The notes under the pieces were generated by a model. That model made no database searches, was not told the origin of the DNA, and saw nothing but the letters and a program-made list of their open reading frames with translations. Positions 6,864 through 15,859 of a stretch of DNA of 64,000 bases are shown one piece after another. A program made the position numbers and the translations under genes. The stretch covers positions 186,001 through 250,000 of the forward strand of contig JARSSO010000045.1 of assembly GCA_029624765.1 (NCBI GenBank), written 5' to 3'. The DNA comes from Candidatus Contendibacter sp. Its GTDB lineage: Bacteria > Pseudomonadota > Gammaproteobacteria > Competibacterales > Competibacteraceae. Each line of letters begins with the position of its first letter. Positions within the stretch are counted from its first letter, which is position 1.

Positions 6864-9254
6864 ATGACGACCCGCTTCCCGATCATCATCACCTTTCTTG
6901 CCGCCATGTCGGTAGCGAGTCTGGCGGTGGGGACCGAAACGCCCGCCAAAGTCGCTCAAGCGAACACCTTTACCCTGAACCGGGGTGAGAACCTTTCGAC
7001 CCTGTGCGCATCCATCCGCCAGTCCGGCGTCAACGTCTCGATGGCCGACTGTGTGACCCAGATCCTGTTCGCCAACCGGCAGTGGTTCGATGATCGCTTC
7101 GGCTACGTCTGGAACGATCCGGCGGCGGTGAAGCTGGACTCCGCCGTCCGGCTGTGGGCCGGCGTCCCCTACGTACTGCCGGCCGAACTGGTCGCGGCGA
7201 AGTCGGCGCAGGCCGAGCCGGTGCCGCTGGTCTCGAAGGCACCGGTCGAGACCCAGCCGATCCATCCAGGGCACTTCGATTCCCTGGGCAAGGCGCCTTC
7301 CCAGTTCACGATTGAGTTGCGCGAGCGCCTGAAGGTCACGCTGCCGTTCGCGGATCGAAGCGACTTTGAGGAAGCCAAGAAAGGCTTCATCGCCGAGCCG
7401 GCTTATAAGCAGATCATGGCGGACGCCGGACACGTCGCCTGGGACATGGGCAGTTACCAGTGGCTACTGAGCGGCAAGGACTTTGAGAGCATCAATCCAT
7501 CGCTGCTGCGGCAGGCCGTGCTCAACATGGCCTACGGTCTTTACGAGGTGGTCCCGGGGCGCGTCTACCAGGTTCGGGGCTACGACCTCGCCAACATCAG
7601 CTTCATCAAGGGCGACACCGGCTGGATCGTCTTCGATCCGCTGACCGCTAAGGAAACGGCGCGGGCCGCGCTCGATTTCATCAACGAGAAGCTCGGCAAG
7701 CGGCCGGTGGTCGGCGTCGTGTATTCGCACTCGCACGCCGACCACTTCGGCGGCGTGCGCGGCGTGGTCGATGAGGCCGATGTCGCCAGCGGCAAGGTGA
7801 TGTTGATCGCGCCGGCGGGTTTCCTCGAAGCGGCGATCGCCGAGAACGTGTTCGCCGGCAACGCCATGACGCGGCGCTCGCAATGGCAGTACTCCGTACT
7901 GCTGAAGCGCGATCCCTTCGGCCACGTCGACCAGGCGATCGGCAAGAACATCGCTAGCGGCAACATCGGCCTGATCCCGCCGAACCGGCTGGTGAACAAG
8001 GACTTCGAGGAAATCACGCTCGACGGCGTGAAGATGGTGTTCCAGAACGCGCCGGACACCGAGGCGCCAGTCGAGATGAACACCTACTTCCCGCAGTTCA
8101 AGGCCCTCTGGGCGGCGGAGATCATCACCGGCACGATCCACAACATCTACACGATCCGCGGCGCCGCGGTGCGCAACGCGCTCAACTGGTCGAAGGAGAT
8201 CAACGAAGCGCTCTACAAGTTCGGCCAGGAAGCCGAGGTGATGTTCGCCTCGCATAGCTGGCCGCGCTGGGGCAACGCCCGCATCCAGGAGGTGCTGCGC
8301 GCCCAGCGCGACACTTACGCCAACCTCAACAACCAGGCGCTGCATTACGCCAACCGGGGCGTCACGATCAACGAGATCCACAACGTCTACGAAGTGCCGA
8401 AGAGCCTGCGCGAGCAGTGGGCCGCCCGCAGCTACCACGGCGACGTGCAGAACAATACGCGCGGCGTGATCAACCGCTTCCTCGGCCACTACGACGGCAA
8501 CCCGACCAACCTGATCCCGCTGTCGCCCGCCGACTCGGCCCCGCTCTATGTGGAGATGATGGGCGGCGCCGAGAAGATCCTCGCGCGCGCCCAGCAGCTC
8601 TATGACGAGGGGGCCTATCTCTACGCCACCGAAATCCTCAACAAGCTGGTGTTCGCCGAGCCGCGCAACCAGGCCGCGCGACGCCTGCTGGCCGACGCCT
8701 TCGAGCAGCTCGGCTACCAGGCCGAGAGCACCAGCACGCGCAACAGCTTCCTGCAGGGTGCATTTGAGCTGCGCAACGGACTGCCCGGCGGCGTGCCGGC
8801 GCGGTCGACGGGGCCGGATGTCGTGCGCGCGATGTCGACCGAGCAGTGGCTCGACTTCATCGGCATCAGCATGGATCCGAAGAGAGCCGACGGCATCCGG
8901 TTCGTCATCAACCTCGTCACGCCCGACAACGGCGAGCGCTTCGTGGTCGAGATGAGCAACGCGACCCTGACCACGATCAAGGGCGAGCAGGCCAAGAGCC
9001 CGGACCTCACGGTCACGGTGAACCGCGCCGACCTCAACCAGGTGATGATGGGCGTGGCGTCGTTCGACGACATGATCAAAGCGGGCAAGGCGAAGTTCGA
9101 CGGCGACCGGACGGGCTTCGACCAGTTGCGCTCGATCCTCGTCCCGTTCACGCCGGACTTCGAGATTCTGCCGGGCACTGCCCCCAGGCAACAGACCGAT
9201 GCGCCCAAGCCGTTCGAGGTGCGCGACCTCGTGAACCCGCTGGTCGGCGATTGA
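6864..9254 (+). CDS. Alkyl/aryl-sulfatase-type metallo-beta-lactamase hydrolase with extra N-terminal domain
   Basis: A 796-residue secreted enzyme resembling SdsA1/BDS1 alkylsulfatases, which cleave long-chain alkyl sulfates such as SDS. Order: signal peptide (1 to about 33); an extra ~70-residue section with 'FTLNRGENLSTLCASI' and 'VRLWAGVPYVLP' that looks LysM/FimV-like; the family start 'ADRSDFEEAKKGFIA' at about 170; the zinc-binding metallo-beta-lactamase motif 'SHSHADHFGG' at about 288-297; the dimerisation region; and an SCP2-like C-terminal domain from about 650 that would hold the lipid tail. Family members are about 650 residues, so the N-terminal extension is unusual. It stands alone among outer-membrane protein genes, with a GAGGAAA site before the ATG. 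Confidence 0.88.
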   Translation: MTTRFPIIITFLAAMSVASLAVGTETPAKVAQANTFTLNRGENLSTLCASIRQSGVNVSMADCVTQILFANRQWFDDRFGYVWNDPAAVKLDSAVRLWAGVPYVLPAELVAAKSAQAEPVPLVSKAPVETQPIHPGHFDSLGKAPSQFTIELRERLKVTLPFADRSDFEEAKKGFIAEPAYKQIMADAGHVAWDMGSYQWLLSGKDFESINPSLLRQAVLNMAYGLYEVVPGRVYQVRGYDLANISFIKGDTGWIVFDPLTAKETARAALDFINEKLGKRPVVGVVYSHSHADHFGGVRGVVDEADVASGKVMLIAPAGFLEAAIAENVFAGNAMTRRSQWQYSVLLKRDPFGHVDQAIGKNIASGNIGLIPPNRLVNKDFEEITLDGVKMVFQNAPDTEAPVEMNTYFPQFKALWAAEIITGTIHNIYTIRGAAVRNALNWSKEINEALYKFGQEAEVMFASHSWPRWGNARIQEVLRAQRDTYANLNNQALHYANRGVTINEIHNVYEVPKSLREQWAARSYHGDVQNNTRGVINRFLGHYDGNPTNLIPLSPADSAPLYVEMMGGAEKILARAQQLYDEGAYLYATEILNKLVFAEPRNQAARRLLADAFEQLGYQAESTSTRNSFLQGAFELRNGLPGGVPARSTGPDVVRAMSTEQWLDFIGISMDPKRADGIRFVINLVTPDNGERFVVEMSNATLTTIKGEQAKSPDLTVTVNRADLNQVMMGVASFDDMIKAGKAKFDGDRTGFDQLRSILVPFTPDFEILPGTAPRQQTDAPKPFEVRDLVNPLVGD

Positions 9255-9306
9255 TGCTGGAGGGCAACCGGCTACCGCCCGTCGCGGAACAGCGGGCCTG
9301 GCGTGG

Positions 9307-9504
9307 GTGCGATCGGATGTCGGGTCGCATCCACGCCATCAGCGTTGGGCGGCGGCGGTGCTTCACCTGAGCCCGCAGTGGCACCTCGGCGCGGGCGTGA
9401 TGTACTCGCGCCTGGTCGGCGACGCTGCCGACAGCCCGATCATTGCGGAGCGCGGCTCCAAAAATCAATCGATTTACGGTGTAGGCGCCTTGTACGCCTG
9501 GTAG
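9307..9504 (+). pseudogene. Remnant of a MipA/OmpV-family outer-membrane protein (C-terminal end)
   Basis: From about 9358 the frame reads 'LSPQWHLGAGVMYSRLVGD', then 'AADSPII' and ends 'NQSIYGVGALYAW', which is the final two strands of MipA/OmpV scaffolding/porin-like proteins (the 'GDAADSPIV ... G.. NQ' signature). No signal peptide, ribosome-binding site or N-terminal 200 residues are present; upstream bases belong to the sulfatase gene or do not read as this family. It is best seen as the surviving tail of a deleted gene. The intact gene that follows belongs to a different barrel family, so this is not its misplaced start. Confidence 0.65.
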
Positions 9505-9553
9505 ATGGGGCCTGAATGCGAGTTCGCTCCCCGCCTCGAAATTTGGAGAACGT

Positions 9554-10480
9554 ATGAAACCCAAACTCCGCGGCTTCGCCGCCAACAACCGCCGGACTGG
9601 CGCGGCGACCATCGGCGCGATGCTGCTGATGCTGGCTCCGGGAACCGGCGGAGCCGCCGAAGCGTGGCAGTCGTTCTTTTCCGTCACCCCGATCTGGCAG
9701 GGCAACGCCAATATCGATAACGGCGGCGACTTCGATGCCACCGGCGTCGGGATTCGCGCTGGTACGAGCAGCGGATTCGGGGCCGGCCATCGCGCCAGCG
9801 TCACGCTCCATTACGATTACCTCGACTACGACTTTTCGAGTCGGACGGCTTTCGGTGATGCGCCTTGGAGCCAGGTGCAGCGGTTCGGATTCAGCGTACC
9901 GCTCGTGTTCGGTGGGGCCGACGGATGGTTTTACGGCGTCGCGCCCTCGGTGGAATGGTCCCGCGAGAACGGCGCCGACTTGGGCGAATCCGTGGTCTAC
10001 GGCGGCATCCTGAGTGCGACCAAAGCATTTGCCCCCGACCAGCGTCTCGGCTTCGGCTTGGGAGTGTTCAGCGACATTGAAGAGACCAAGGTGATCCCGA
10101 TTTTGGTCGTTAACTGGCGTTTGAACGACCGTTGGAGCCTGGTCAATCCGCTGCCCGCCGGTCCGGCCGGTCCGGCGGGACTCGAACTCAACTATCGCTT
10201 CGACAACGGCTGGGATCTCGGTTTGGGCGCCGCCTACCGCAGCCTGCGGTTCCGTCTGCGCGAAACCGGCCCAACACCGGACGGCGTGGGCGAGGAACGG
10301 GGTGTGCCGATCTTCCTCCGCTTGTCCGCTGACTTCTCGGACCAGGCGTCGCTCTTCCTGTACGCGGGGGCGATTGTCGGGGGTGAATTGCGCGTCGAAG
10401 ATTCCGGCGGCAACACACTGCGTGAGGAGTCCTTCGATCCCGCGCCCCTGCTCGGTGCGACGTTCAGGATGCAGTTCTAA
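9554..10480 (+). CDS. Outer-membrane beta-barrel protein, DUF6268-like
   Basis: A 308-residue protein with a long, Arg-rich signal peptide cleaved near 'GGAAEA' (about residue 36) and a barrel of alternating strands ending 'LLGATFRMQF' with terminal Phe. The central 'WFYGVAPSVEWSRENG', 'GFGLGVFSDIEETKVIPIL' and 'GLELNYRF' blocks resemble the DUF6268 outer-membrane family. Function unknown. A tandem Ala-Gly-Pro stretch ('PAGPAGPAG') sits in a predicted loop. GGAG precedes the ATG by 7 bases. The stop lies 13 bases before the K+ channel start, so the two may be co-transcribed. Confidence 0.7.
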   Translation: MKPKLRGFAANNRRTGAATIGAMLLMLAPGTGGAAEAWQSFFSVTPIWQGNANIDNGGDFDATGVGIRAGTSSGFGAGHRASVTLHYDYLDYDFSSRTAFGDAPWSQVQRFGFSVPLVFGGADGWFYGVAPSVEWSRENGADLGESVVYGGILSATKAFAPDQRLGFGLGVFSDIEETKVIPILVVNWRLNDRWSLVNPLPAGPAGPAGLELNYRFDNGWDLGLGAAYRSLRFRLRETGPTPDGVGEERGVPIFLRLSADFSDQASLFLYAGAIVGGELRVEDSGGNTLREESFDPAPLLGATFRMQF

Positions 10481-10493
10481 CGGTTCCGCCAGC

Positions 10494-11162
10494 ATGACGC
10501 ATCCCGAACGCCTTACCGGCAATAACATCATCCTGCTCGTCTGCCTGCTGGCCCTGATCCTGTTTTACCCGCTGTTCCAAAAGGACAATTCGCTGGTCCG
10601 CGACCTGCTGCTCACCGGGATCTTTTTTTCGGGCATCTACTCGCTCAAGTTTTCCGCACGCTCCAGGATGGTCCTGCTGCCGCTGGCGAGCCTGACGGCC
10701 GCAACCACGTGGATCCATCATTACATCGAGACCGACTGGATGTCCCTGATCGATTTCGGCACGTCCTCGGTCACGCTGGCGGTCATCGTGGTGCTGATGA
10801 TCCGCCACATCGCGCGCAGCCGGGTCGTGACGCCAACCATCATCCTCAGCTCGGTCAACGGGTACGTGCTTCTGGGCGTGCTCGGCGCGACCTTGTTCAG
10901 CATCGCGAACGGCGCCCACAGGTTCTTCCATGGCGCGGAAAGCGCGGGCATCCTGCTTCCCGACAAAAGCACGCCGGAATACAGCGACTACCTGTATCTG
11001 TCGTTCATTACCCTGACGACCGTCGGCTACGGCGACGTGATGACCGTTTCCCACCTGACCCGGTCCGTGGCGATCCTCATCGGTCTTTCCGGCCAGTTGT
11101 ACATGACGATACTCATCGCCATGCTGGTCGGCAAGTTCCTCGCCACCGATGAACGGCACTAG
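10494..11162 (+). CDS. Potassium-channel family membrane protein
   Basis: A 222-residue inner-membrane protein with about five hydrophobic segments followed by a pore loop carrying the K+ selectivity filter 'TTVGYGD' (residues 175-181) and a last membrane helix ending 'IAMLVGKFLA'. No classical S4 row of arginines and no cytosolic RCK domain are seen, so it is a short ion channel rather than a Kch/KtrAB-type regulated one. It would conduct K+ across the inner membrane. The ATG at 10494 follows the barrel gene by 13 bases; no strong ribosome-binding site is visible, so translation may depend on the gene before it. Confidence 0.85.
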   Translation: MTHPERLTGNNIILLVCLLALILFYPLFQKDNSLVRDLLLTGIFFSGIYSLKFSARSRMVLLPLASLTAATTWIHHYIETDWMSLIDFGTSSVTLAVIVVLMIRHIARSRVVTPTIILSSVNGYVLLGVLGATLFSIANGAHRFFHGAESAGILLPDKSTPEYSDYLYLSFITLTTVGYGDVMTVSHLTRSVAILIGLSGQLYMTILIAMLVGKFLATDERH

Positions 11163-11319
11163 GCGTGCGTTCTGCTGCCGGCCTGAGTGGTCCCATCGGC
11201 TATACTTGACGCCATGCTAACTCCGTCCTTCAAACCGAAACTGCCAGAGAATCATGGCATCCAGGATAGCGCGGGTACGCTCTCTCGATGTCAACACTCA
11301 CCCCTCCCGGAAACTCCGG

Positions 11320-12348
11320 ATGAAAATGAAAATCAACTGGACTGTTTGTTGTGCCGCCCTCCTGGTCTTGGCATTCGCGGTCTTGCCGCGGGTTGAGGCT
11401 GCCGAGGTATTGAATGGGGTCAAGGCCCGCGGGCAACTGCGCTGCGGGGTCAGCGAGGATATCCCAGGCTTCTCCGAGCAGGACGCCGACGGACGCTGGC
11501 GCGGGTTCGACGTGGACTTCTGCCGCGCGGTGGCGGCGGCGGTCCTGGGGGATCCGGACAAGGTCGAACTCGTGCCGCTGCTCGCCTCGACCCGTTTCCC
11601 CGCACTGCAAACGCGCCGGATCGACCTGTTGCTGAACAACACCACCTGGACCCTCACCCGCGAGGCGGTGTTGAAGGTGCAGTTTCCCGGCATCCTCTTC
11701 TACGACGGTCAGGGTTTTCTGGTCCCGGCCAAGATTGCGAACCTCGCCGAGCTCGATGGCGCGACCATCTGCGTGGAACGGGGAACGACGCACCAGCGCA
11801 ACCTGGAGACCTATTTCGAGGTGAAAGGCTGGTCCATGAAGCCGCTGGTGATGGACTCGGCTCCCGAAGCCGCAAAAGCCTTGTTCGCCGGTCGCTGTCG
11901 CGCCTACACCTCGGACGCGAGCCTGCTGGCCGCCATGCGCCTGCGGGCGAATGATCCGCGGGACTTTGTGATCCTGCCCGAACGCATCTCCAGGGAACCG
12001 TTCAGCCCCGCCGTCTGGGGCGGCGATCCGGAGTGGGCCACGGTGATCCGGTGGGTCCTGAACGTCCTGGTCCTCGCGGAGGAAAACGACGTCACGCGCG
12101 ACAACCTCGATGCGGTCATTGCGAAGAACAGGAATCTCCTGGTGCGACGGACCGCCGAGGAGGCGAACATCATCGCCCGCTCGATGGGGATCGAGTCCGG
12201 CTGGGCGATCCGGGCCCTGCGGGCCGTCGGCAACTACGGCGAGATGTACGAGCGCAACGTCGGGCGCGACAGTCCGCTCAAGATCGAGCGCGGCCTCAAC
12301 CGGCTCTGGAACCAGGGCGGACTCCACTACGCTCCACCGATCGACTGA
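11320..12348 (+). CDS. ABC-type amino-acid substrate-binding protein
   Basis: A 342-residue periplasmic protein of the AapJ/BztA kind (general L-amino-acid binding). The ATG at 11320 places a Sec signal peptide ('WTVCCAALLVLAFAVLP', cleavage after 'VEA') right at the start; the mature part opens 'LNGVKARGQLRCGVSE', then 'GFDVDFCRAVAAAVLGD' and 'LLLNNTTWTLTRE', all usual for this family. No ABC permease or ATPase genes are adjacent. Instead an SLC13-type carrier starts 11 bases after the stop. The protein could serve a distant transporter, act as a sensor input, or work with the neighbour; the sequence alone does not decide. Confidence 0.85.
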   Translation: MKMKINWTVCCAALLVLAFAVLPRVEAAEVLNGVKARGQLRCGVSEDIPGFSEQDADGRWRGFDVDFCRAVAAAVLGDPDKVELVPLLASTRFPALQTRRIDLLLNNTTWTLTREAVLKVQFPGILFYDGQGFLVPAKIANLAELDGATICVERGTTHQRNLETYFEVKGWSMKPLVMDSAPEAAKALFAGRCRAYTSDASLLAAMRLRANDPRDFVILPERISREPFSPAVWGGDPEWATVIRWVLNVLVLAEENDVTRDNLDAVIAKNRNLLVRRTAEEANIIARSMGIESGWAIRALRAVGNYGEMYERNVGRDSPLKIERGLNRLWNQGGLHYAPPID

Positions 12349-12359
12349 GTGACGCCCGG

Positions 12360-13703
12360 ATGACCGACTTTCAGATTTACCTCACCATCGGCGTCTTCGC
12401 CGCCGTGATCATCCTGATCGCGTTCGACCTGATCGATATGATGGTGACCGCCCTGCTCGGGGTCAGCGTTCTGATCGTGTTCGGTATCCTCGACGGCAGC
12501 GATCTGATGCCGATCGTGCACACCGCCGGCGGTCCGCTTTCCCTGCTCTTCGGCGGCATGGTGGTGGCGCGGGTGATCGGCAAGACCGGCATTTTCGACT
12601 GGATCGGAGATGCGTTCCTCCGCGCCACCGGCGGCAGCGGCAGGCGCTTTCTGCTGCTGATCGTCGCGCTGGTCGCGCCCGTGTGCGCCGTGCTGCCGAA
12701 CGCGACCGCCGTCATCCTGGTAGCCCCGGTCATCGTCGGCGTCTGTCAGGCGATCAAGGTGGATTTCGTCGGACCGCTGATCATCACCGCCATCGTCAGC
12801 AACGCAGCCGGCATGTTGACCCTGGTGGGCGATCCCGCGACCTTTCTGGTCGGCAGCGCGATCGGGCTGTCGTTCGCCGATTATCTGCGGATGGTGAGCC
12901 TGGGCGGTCTGTTGGCCGTGCTGGCGGTCGTGCCGCTGCTGCCGCTCATTCTGCCGAAGATCTGGGCGGCGCGGGTGACCCTGCCGGCCGAGCGTCCGCG
13001 GATCGCCATCGAGCGACCCGCCTTCCTGGTGCTGGCGCTGCTGGTGCTCCTGATCATGGTGGTCCTGTTCCTGGTCGGGGAGTCCCTGCCGACCCGCATC
13101 GTCCCGCCTCAGGTCGCGATCATCGTCGCGGCGCTGGCGCTGCTCGTGGTCTACGGCGCGCGCATCGAGCCGGTGGGCGCGGTGATCCGCGACGTGGATT
13201 GGAAGACGCTCGTGTTTCTCGGCGCCATCTTCACCCTGGTCCGGGCCTTCATCAAGACCGAACTGCTGCAAGGCCTGTCGATTCAGATCTACCAGTGGTT
13301 CGGCGCCGATTTGCTGGCGGTGGCTTTTCTGTCGCTGGCCGGCATCGGTATCCTGTCGAGCCTGCTCGCCAACATCCCGGTGGTCGCCGCCGCGCTGGTG
13401 ATGATCACCGGCTACCTGGTGGCGGCCCAGGCGGTTCCGGAGATCGCGCTCGCCCCCGGTTTCGTCAATTGGCCCAATGTCACCCTGCCGGTGTTCGTGG
13501 CGATGATGTTCGGTGGCACCCTCGGCGGCAACGCTACCTTGATCGGCGCCTCGGCCAATGTCGTCGCCGCCGGCATCTGCGCGTCGCGGGGCCGGCACGT
13601 GAGCTTCATGCAATTCCTGCGCATCGGACTGCCAATCGCAGTGGTACAGTTGTCGGTCGGGGCGCTCTATGTCTGGGTCCTGGCATCGATGCTGGGGAAG
13701 TAA
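12360..13703 (+). CDS. SLC13/ArsB-NhaD superfamily carrier
   Basis: A 447-residue integral membrane protein with around twelve hydrophobic helices, two inverted halves and the family marks 'LPNATAVILVAPVIVG' (first hairpin region) and 'GGTLGGNATLIGASANVVAAGI' (second half). This is the ion-transporter superfamily that includes arsenite pumps, Na+/H+ exchangers of the NhaD type and dicarboxylate/sulfate carriers. The 'SNAAGMLTLVGDPATFLVGSAIG' motif is close to the P-protein/YbiR group. Substrate unclear. The start lies 11 bases after the binding-protein gene, arguing for one transcript. Confidence 0.82.
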   Translation: MTDFQIYLTIGVFAAVIILIAFDLIDMMVTALLGVSVLIVFGILDGSDLMPIVHTAGGPLSLLFGGMVVARVIGKTGIFDWIGDAFLRATGGSGRRFLLLIVALVAPVCAVLPNATAVILVAPVIVGVCQAIKVDFVGPLIITAIVSNAAGMLTLVGDPATFLVGSAIGLSFADYLRMVSLGGLLAVLAVVPLLPLILPKIWAARVTLPAERPRIAIERPAFLVLALLVLLIMVVLFLVGESLPTRIVPPQVAIIVAALALLVVYGARIEPVGAVIRDVDWKTLVFLGAIFTLVRAFIKTELLQGLSIQIYQWFGADLLAVAFLSLAGIGILSSLLANIPVVAAALVMITGYLVAAQAVPEIALAPGFVNWPNVTLPVFVAMMFGGTLGGNATLIGASANVVAAGICASRGRHVSFMQFLRIGLPIAVVQLSVGALYVWVLASMLGK

Positions 13704-13778
13704 CACCACGGATGACCCGCTTACCACCGGTCGTAGCTTGCGGCCGCCCTCCATTGAACAACTCACAAGAGGTAAACA

Positions 13779-14354
13779 ATGAATAGACGACACTTCGTTA
13801 CCGCAGGTCTCTCGCTGGCGGCTCTTGCGCTCTTCATGACGGGCTGCACCACCACCAGCGGAAATCCCGGCGATCCGGCGCTACAGCGCGCGGCTATCGA
13901 TTCCGCGGTCGACAGCGCCCTGTCGCGTCTGTACCGGGAAGCGCCCGGATCGGAGGAAATCGCCGCGTCGGCGCGGGGCGTACTGGTATTTCCGTCGGTG
14001 ATTTCCGCCGGCTTCATCGTCGGCGGAGCGCAAGGTCAAGGCGCATTAAGGCGGGGTGGCAAGTCCACCGGCTACTTCCGCATGACCGAGGCCTCGGTCG
14101 GACTTCAGGCGGGTACGCAGTCGCAGGCACTGTTCATCCTGTTCATGACCCAGGACGCGCTCGACCGCTTCGAGGCGAGCCGGGGCTGGACCGCCGGCGT
14201 CGATGGCTCCATGTCGTTGCTGACGGTGGGCGCCAACGCCCGGGTCACGACCCAGACCGCGCAGCAGCCGATCGTGGGTTTCGTGTTGACGAACTCGGGT
14301 CTCAGGGCGAACGTGAGCCTGAATGGCACCCGGATAACGCCGCTTGACCTGTGA
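13779..14354 (+). CDS. SYLF (YSC84-like) domain lipoprotein
   Basis: A 191-residue lipoprotein: twin basic start, hydrophobic core, lipobox ending at Cys23 ('LFMTGC'). The remainder is a SYLF/YSC84 domain, recognised from 'AAIDSAVDSALSRLY', 'ARGVLVFPSVISAGFIVGG', 'GYFRMTEASVGLQAGTQ' and the closing 'GLRANVSLNGTRITPL'. SYLF domains bind lipids such as phosphoinositides in eukaryotes; the bacterial lipoproteins are envelope-localised and of unknown function. AGAGG sits 8 bases before the ATG. It is transcribed towards the convergent DUF2252 gene 36 bases away, with no obvious terminator hairpin between. Confidence 0.85.
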   Translation: MNRRHFVTAGLSLAALALFMTGCTTTSGNPGDPALQRAAIDSAVDSALSRLYREAPGSEEIAASARGVLVFPSVISAGFIVGGAQGQGALRRGGKSTGYFRMTEASVGLQAGTQSQALFILFMTQDALDRFEASRGWTAGVDGSMSLLTVGANARVTTQTAQQPIVGFVLTNSGLRANVSLNGTRITPLDL

Positions 14355-14390
14355 GCGCATCGTCGATCCAGTTTAGCGCCCGACAGGCTG

Positions 14391-15785
14391 TTACCAGCCG
14401 GGTGCGCTTTCGACCGCGCCAGCGGCGATAGCGCGCTTGAGCTGCGCGTGGTCGCGCTCGTTCTGGTCGGCGTACCGGCGGGCGAAGTCGCGGAGGGCGG
14501 TGGCGAACCGCGAACTCTTGCCGAGGTACGCGCTGATCGCCACGGCGTCCCCCGTGCGGGCGTGGGCCCGGGCCAGCGTCTCGCCGCAAGCGGCGGCGAA
14601 CTCAACCAGGATGGGGGCGAGCAACTCGATGTCGAGGATGATCTTCATGTCGCGGAACTGCCGCACGTAGTAGTCCCTGCCCTGAAACGAACCCCAGCCG
14701 ACGAAGATGTCGGTTGCGCTCTGCAGCGCCCGCTTTCCGGCGATCACCCGGGCACCGTGGTTATCGTGTTGGCTGGGGCCGAGGTGGGACTCGTACACCG
14801 ACGGACCGGCCTGCTTGATCTGCAGGAACAGGGGGTCGTTGCCGCTGCGGCCCTCAAGCAGAGCCAGGTAGACCCGCATGCCCACGCTGCCCACCCCCAC
14901 GACCTGGCGGACCAGGTCGACGGGCGTGAAGCGATCGAACAGGTGGCGCCGATCCTCCTGCAGGGTCATCCGGTAGTCGGCCAGGAACTGGTCGGTCAGC
15001 GCGTCCTGCTCGCCGTCGTCGATGGTGACGCGGATGGGTGGGGCCTCGTCGATCCGGGGCCGGCCGTCGACCATCGTGGCGAGCTTGGCGAACGCGCCGT
15101 GGTGGGTGCGGCGCTTGGACCCCTTCTCGATGTGGACCAACAACTGCCCACGGTCGGCCGGCGCGAAGTACTTGATCAGACTGTCGACGTAAGTCCCGTC
15201 GTACCAGAGGTCGAGTTCCGTCATCGTCGCGTAGCGGGCCATCTGGTTCCGGTAGGCCTCCACCGCCGTGACCACCGCCTCATCGGCCGTGGCCGCCTTG
15301 AGGCCATCCTCCCGCGCCGCCACCACCAGGCTGGCGGCGAGTCGCTGCACGTCCCACTCAAAGGGCCCGGGCAGCGTCTCGTCGAAGTCGCGCAGGTCGA
15401 ACAGAAGATTCCGCTCTGGCGTGGCCCACAGGCCAAAGTTGAGGACGTGGGCGTCGCCGCAGAGCTGAACCCGCAGCCCGCTGTGGGGTCGGGACGCGAG
15501 ATCGGCGGCCATCACCGCGGCCGCTCCACGGTAGTAGGTCCACGGCGAGGCCGCCATGCGTCCATGCCGGATGGGGAGCAACTCGGGGACCCGGATGGCG
15601 TTCTGCGCCAGGATCGTGTCGAGGGCGTCGTGCCCGCGCGCGGCCTCGTCCCAATGCGCCCGCGCGCTTCGAGGAGCCTGCTTTCGGGCGGCCTGGCCGG
15701 TCGCGCGGCGCTCCTCGATGGTCTCCCGAAGGTCGTGCGGCGGGGCCGCTGCGGGCGAGGTCGTGGTCGGGTCGGTATCCGTCAT
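14391..15785 (-). CDS. DUF2252 domain protein
   Basis: A 464-residue cytosolic protein of the DUF2252 family. Diagnostic sections: 'LPIRHGRMAASPWTYYRGAA', then 'CGDAHVLNFGLWATPERN' and 'FDLRDFDETLPGPFEWDV'. The 'GDAHxxNFG ... DFD' spacing recalls the catalytic loop of aminoglycoside phosphotransferase/kinase folds, and the family is placed in the kinase-like clan; no activity has been shown. Later blocks 'VVGVGSVGMRVYLALLEG' and 'YYVRQFRDMK' also fit. The start at 15785 opens a Thr/Pro-rich ~15-residue leader; a few in-frame upstream codons (from 15809) are an alternative. It follows the ceramidase-like gene in the same direction by about 74 bases. Confidence 0.85.
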   Translation of the reverse strand: MTDTDPTTTSPAAAPPHDLRETIEERRATGQAARKQAPRSARAHWDEAARGHDALDTILAQNAIRVPELLPIRHGRMAASPWTYYRGAAAVMAADLASRPHSGLRVQLCGDAHVLNFGLWATPERNLLFDLRDFDETLPGPFEWDVQRLAASLVVAAREDGLKAATADEAVVTAVEAYRNQMARYATMTELDLWYDGTYVDSLIKYFAPADRGQLLVHIEKGSKRRTHHGAFAKLATMVDGRPRIDEAPPIRVTIDDGEQDALTDQFLADYRMTLQEDRRHLFDRFTPVDLVRQVVGVGSVGMRVYLALLEGRSGNDPLFLQIKQAGPSVYESHLGPSQHDNHGARVIAGKRALQSATDIFVGWGSFQGRDYYVRQFRDMKIILDIELLAPILVEFAAACGETLARAHARTGDAVAISAYLGKSSRFATALRDFARRYADQNERDHAQLKRAIAAGAVESAPGW

Positions 15786-15859
15786 GAGGGTCGGTCCTCG
15801 AGTAGCATGGATGGAAGGTCGGCGGAATCTACGAAATTTCCCACCCTGGGTAGTGGAAG

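Noticed and set aside
7464-9191. 575-codon minus-strand frame opposite the alkylsulfatase gene
   Set aside because: Same antisense effect; rich in Arg/Val/His/Asp with no recognisable domain, while the plus strand holds the metallo-beta-lactamase motif.
12327-13793. Minus-strand frame opposite the SLC13-type carrier
   Set aside because: Composition dominated by Asp, His, Gln and Arg, typical of the reverse of a membrane protein; not a gene.
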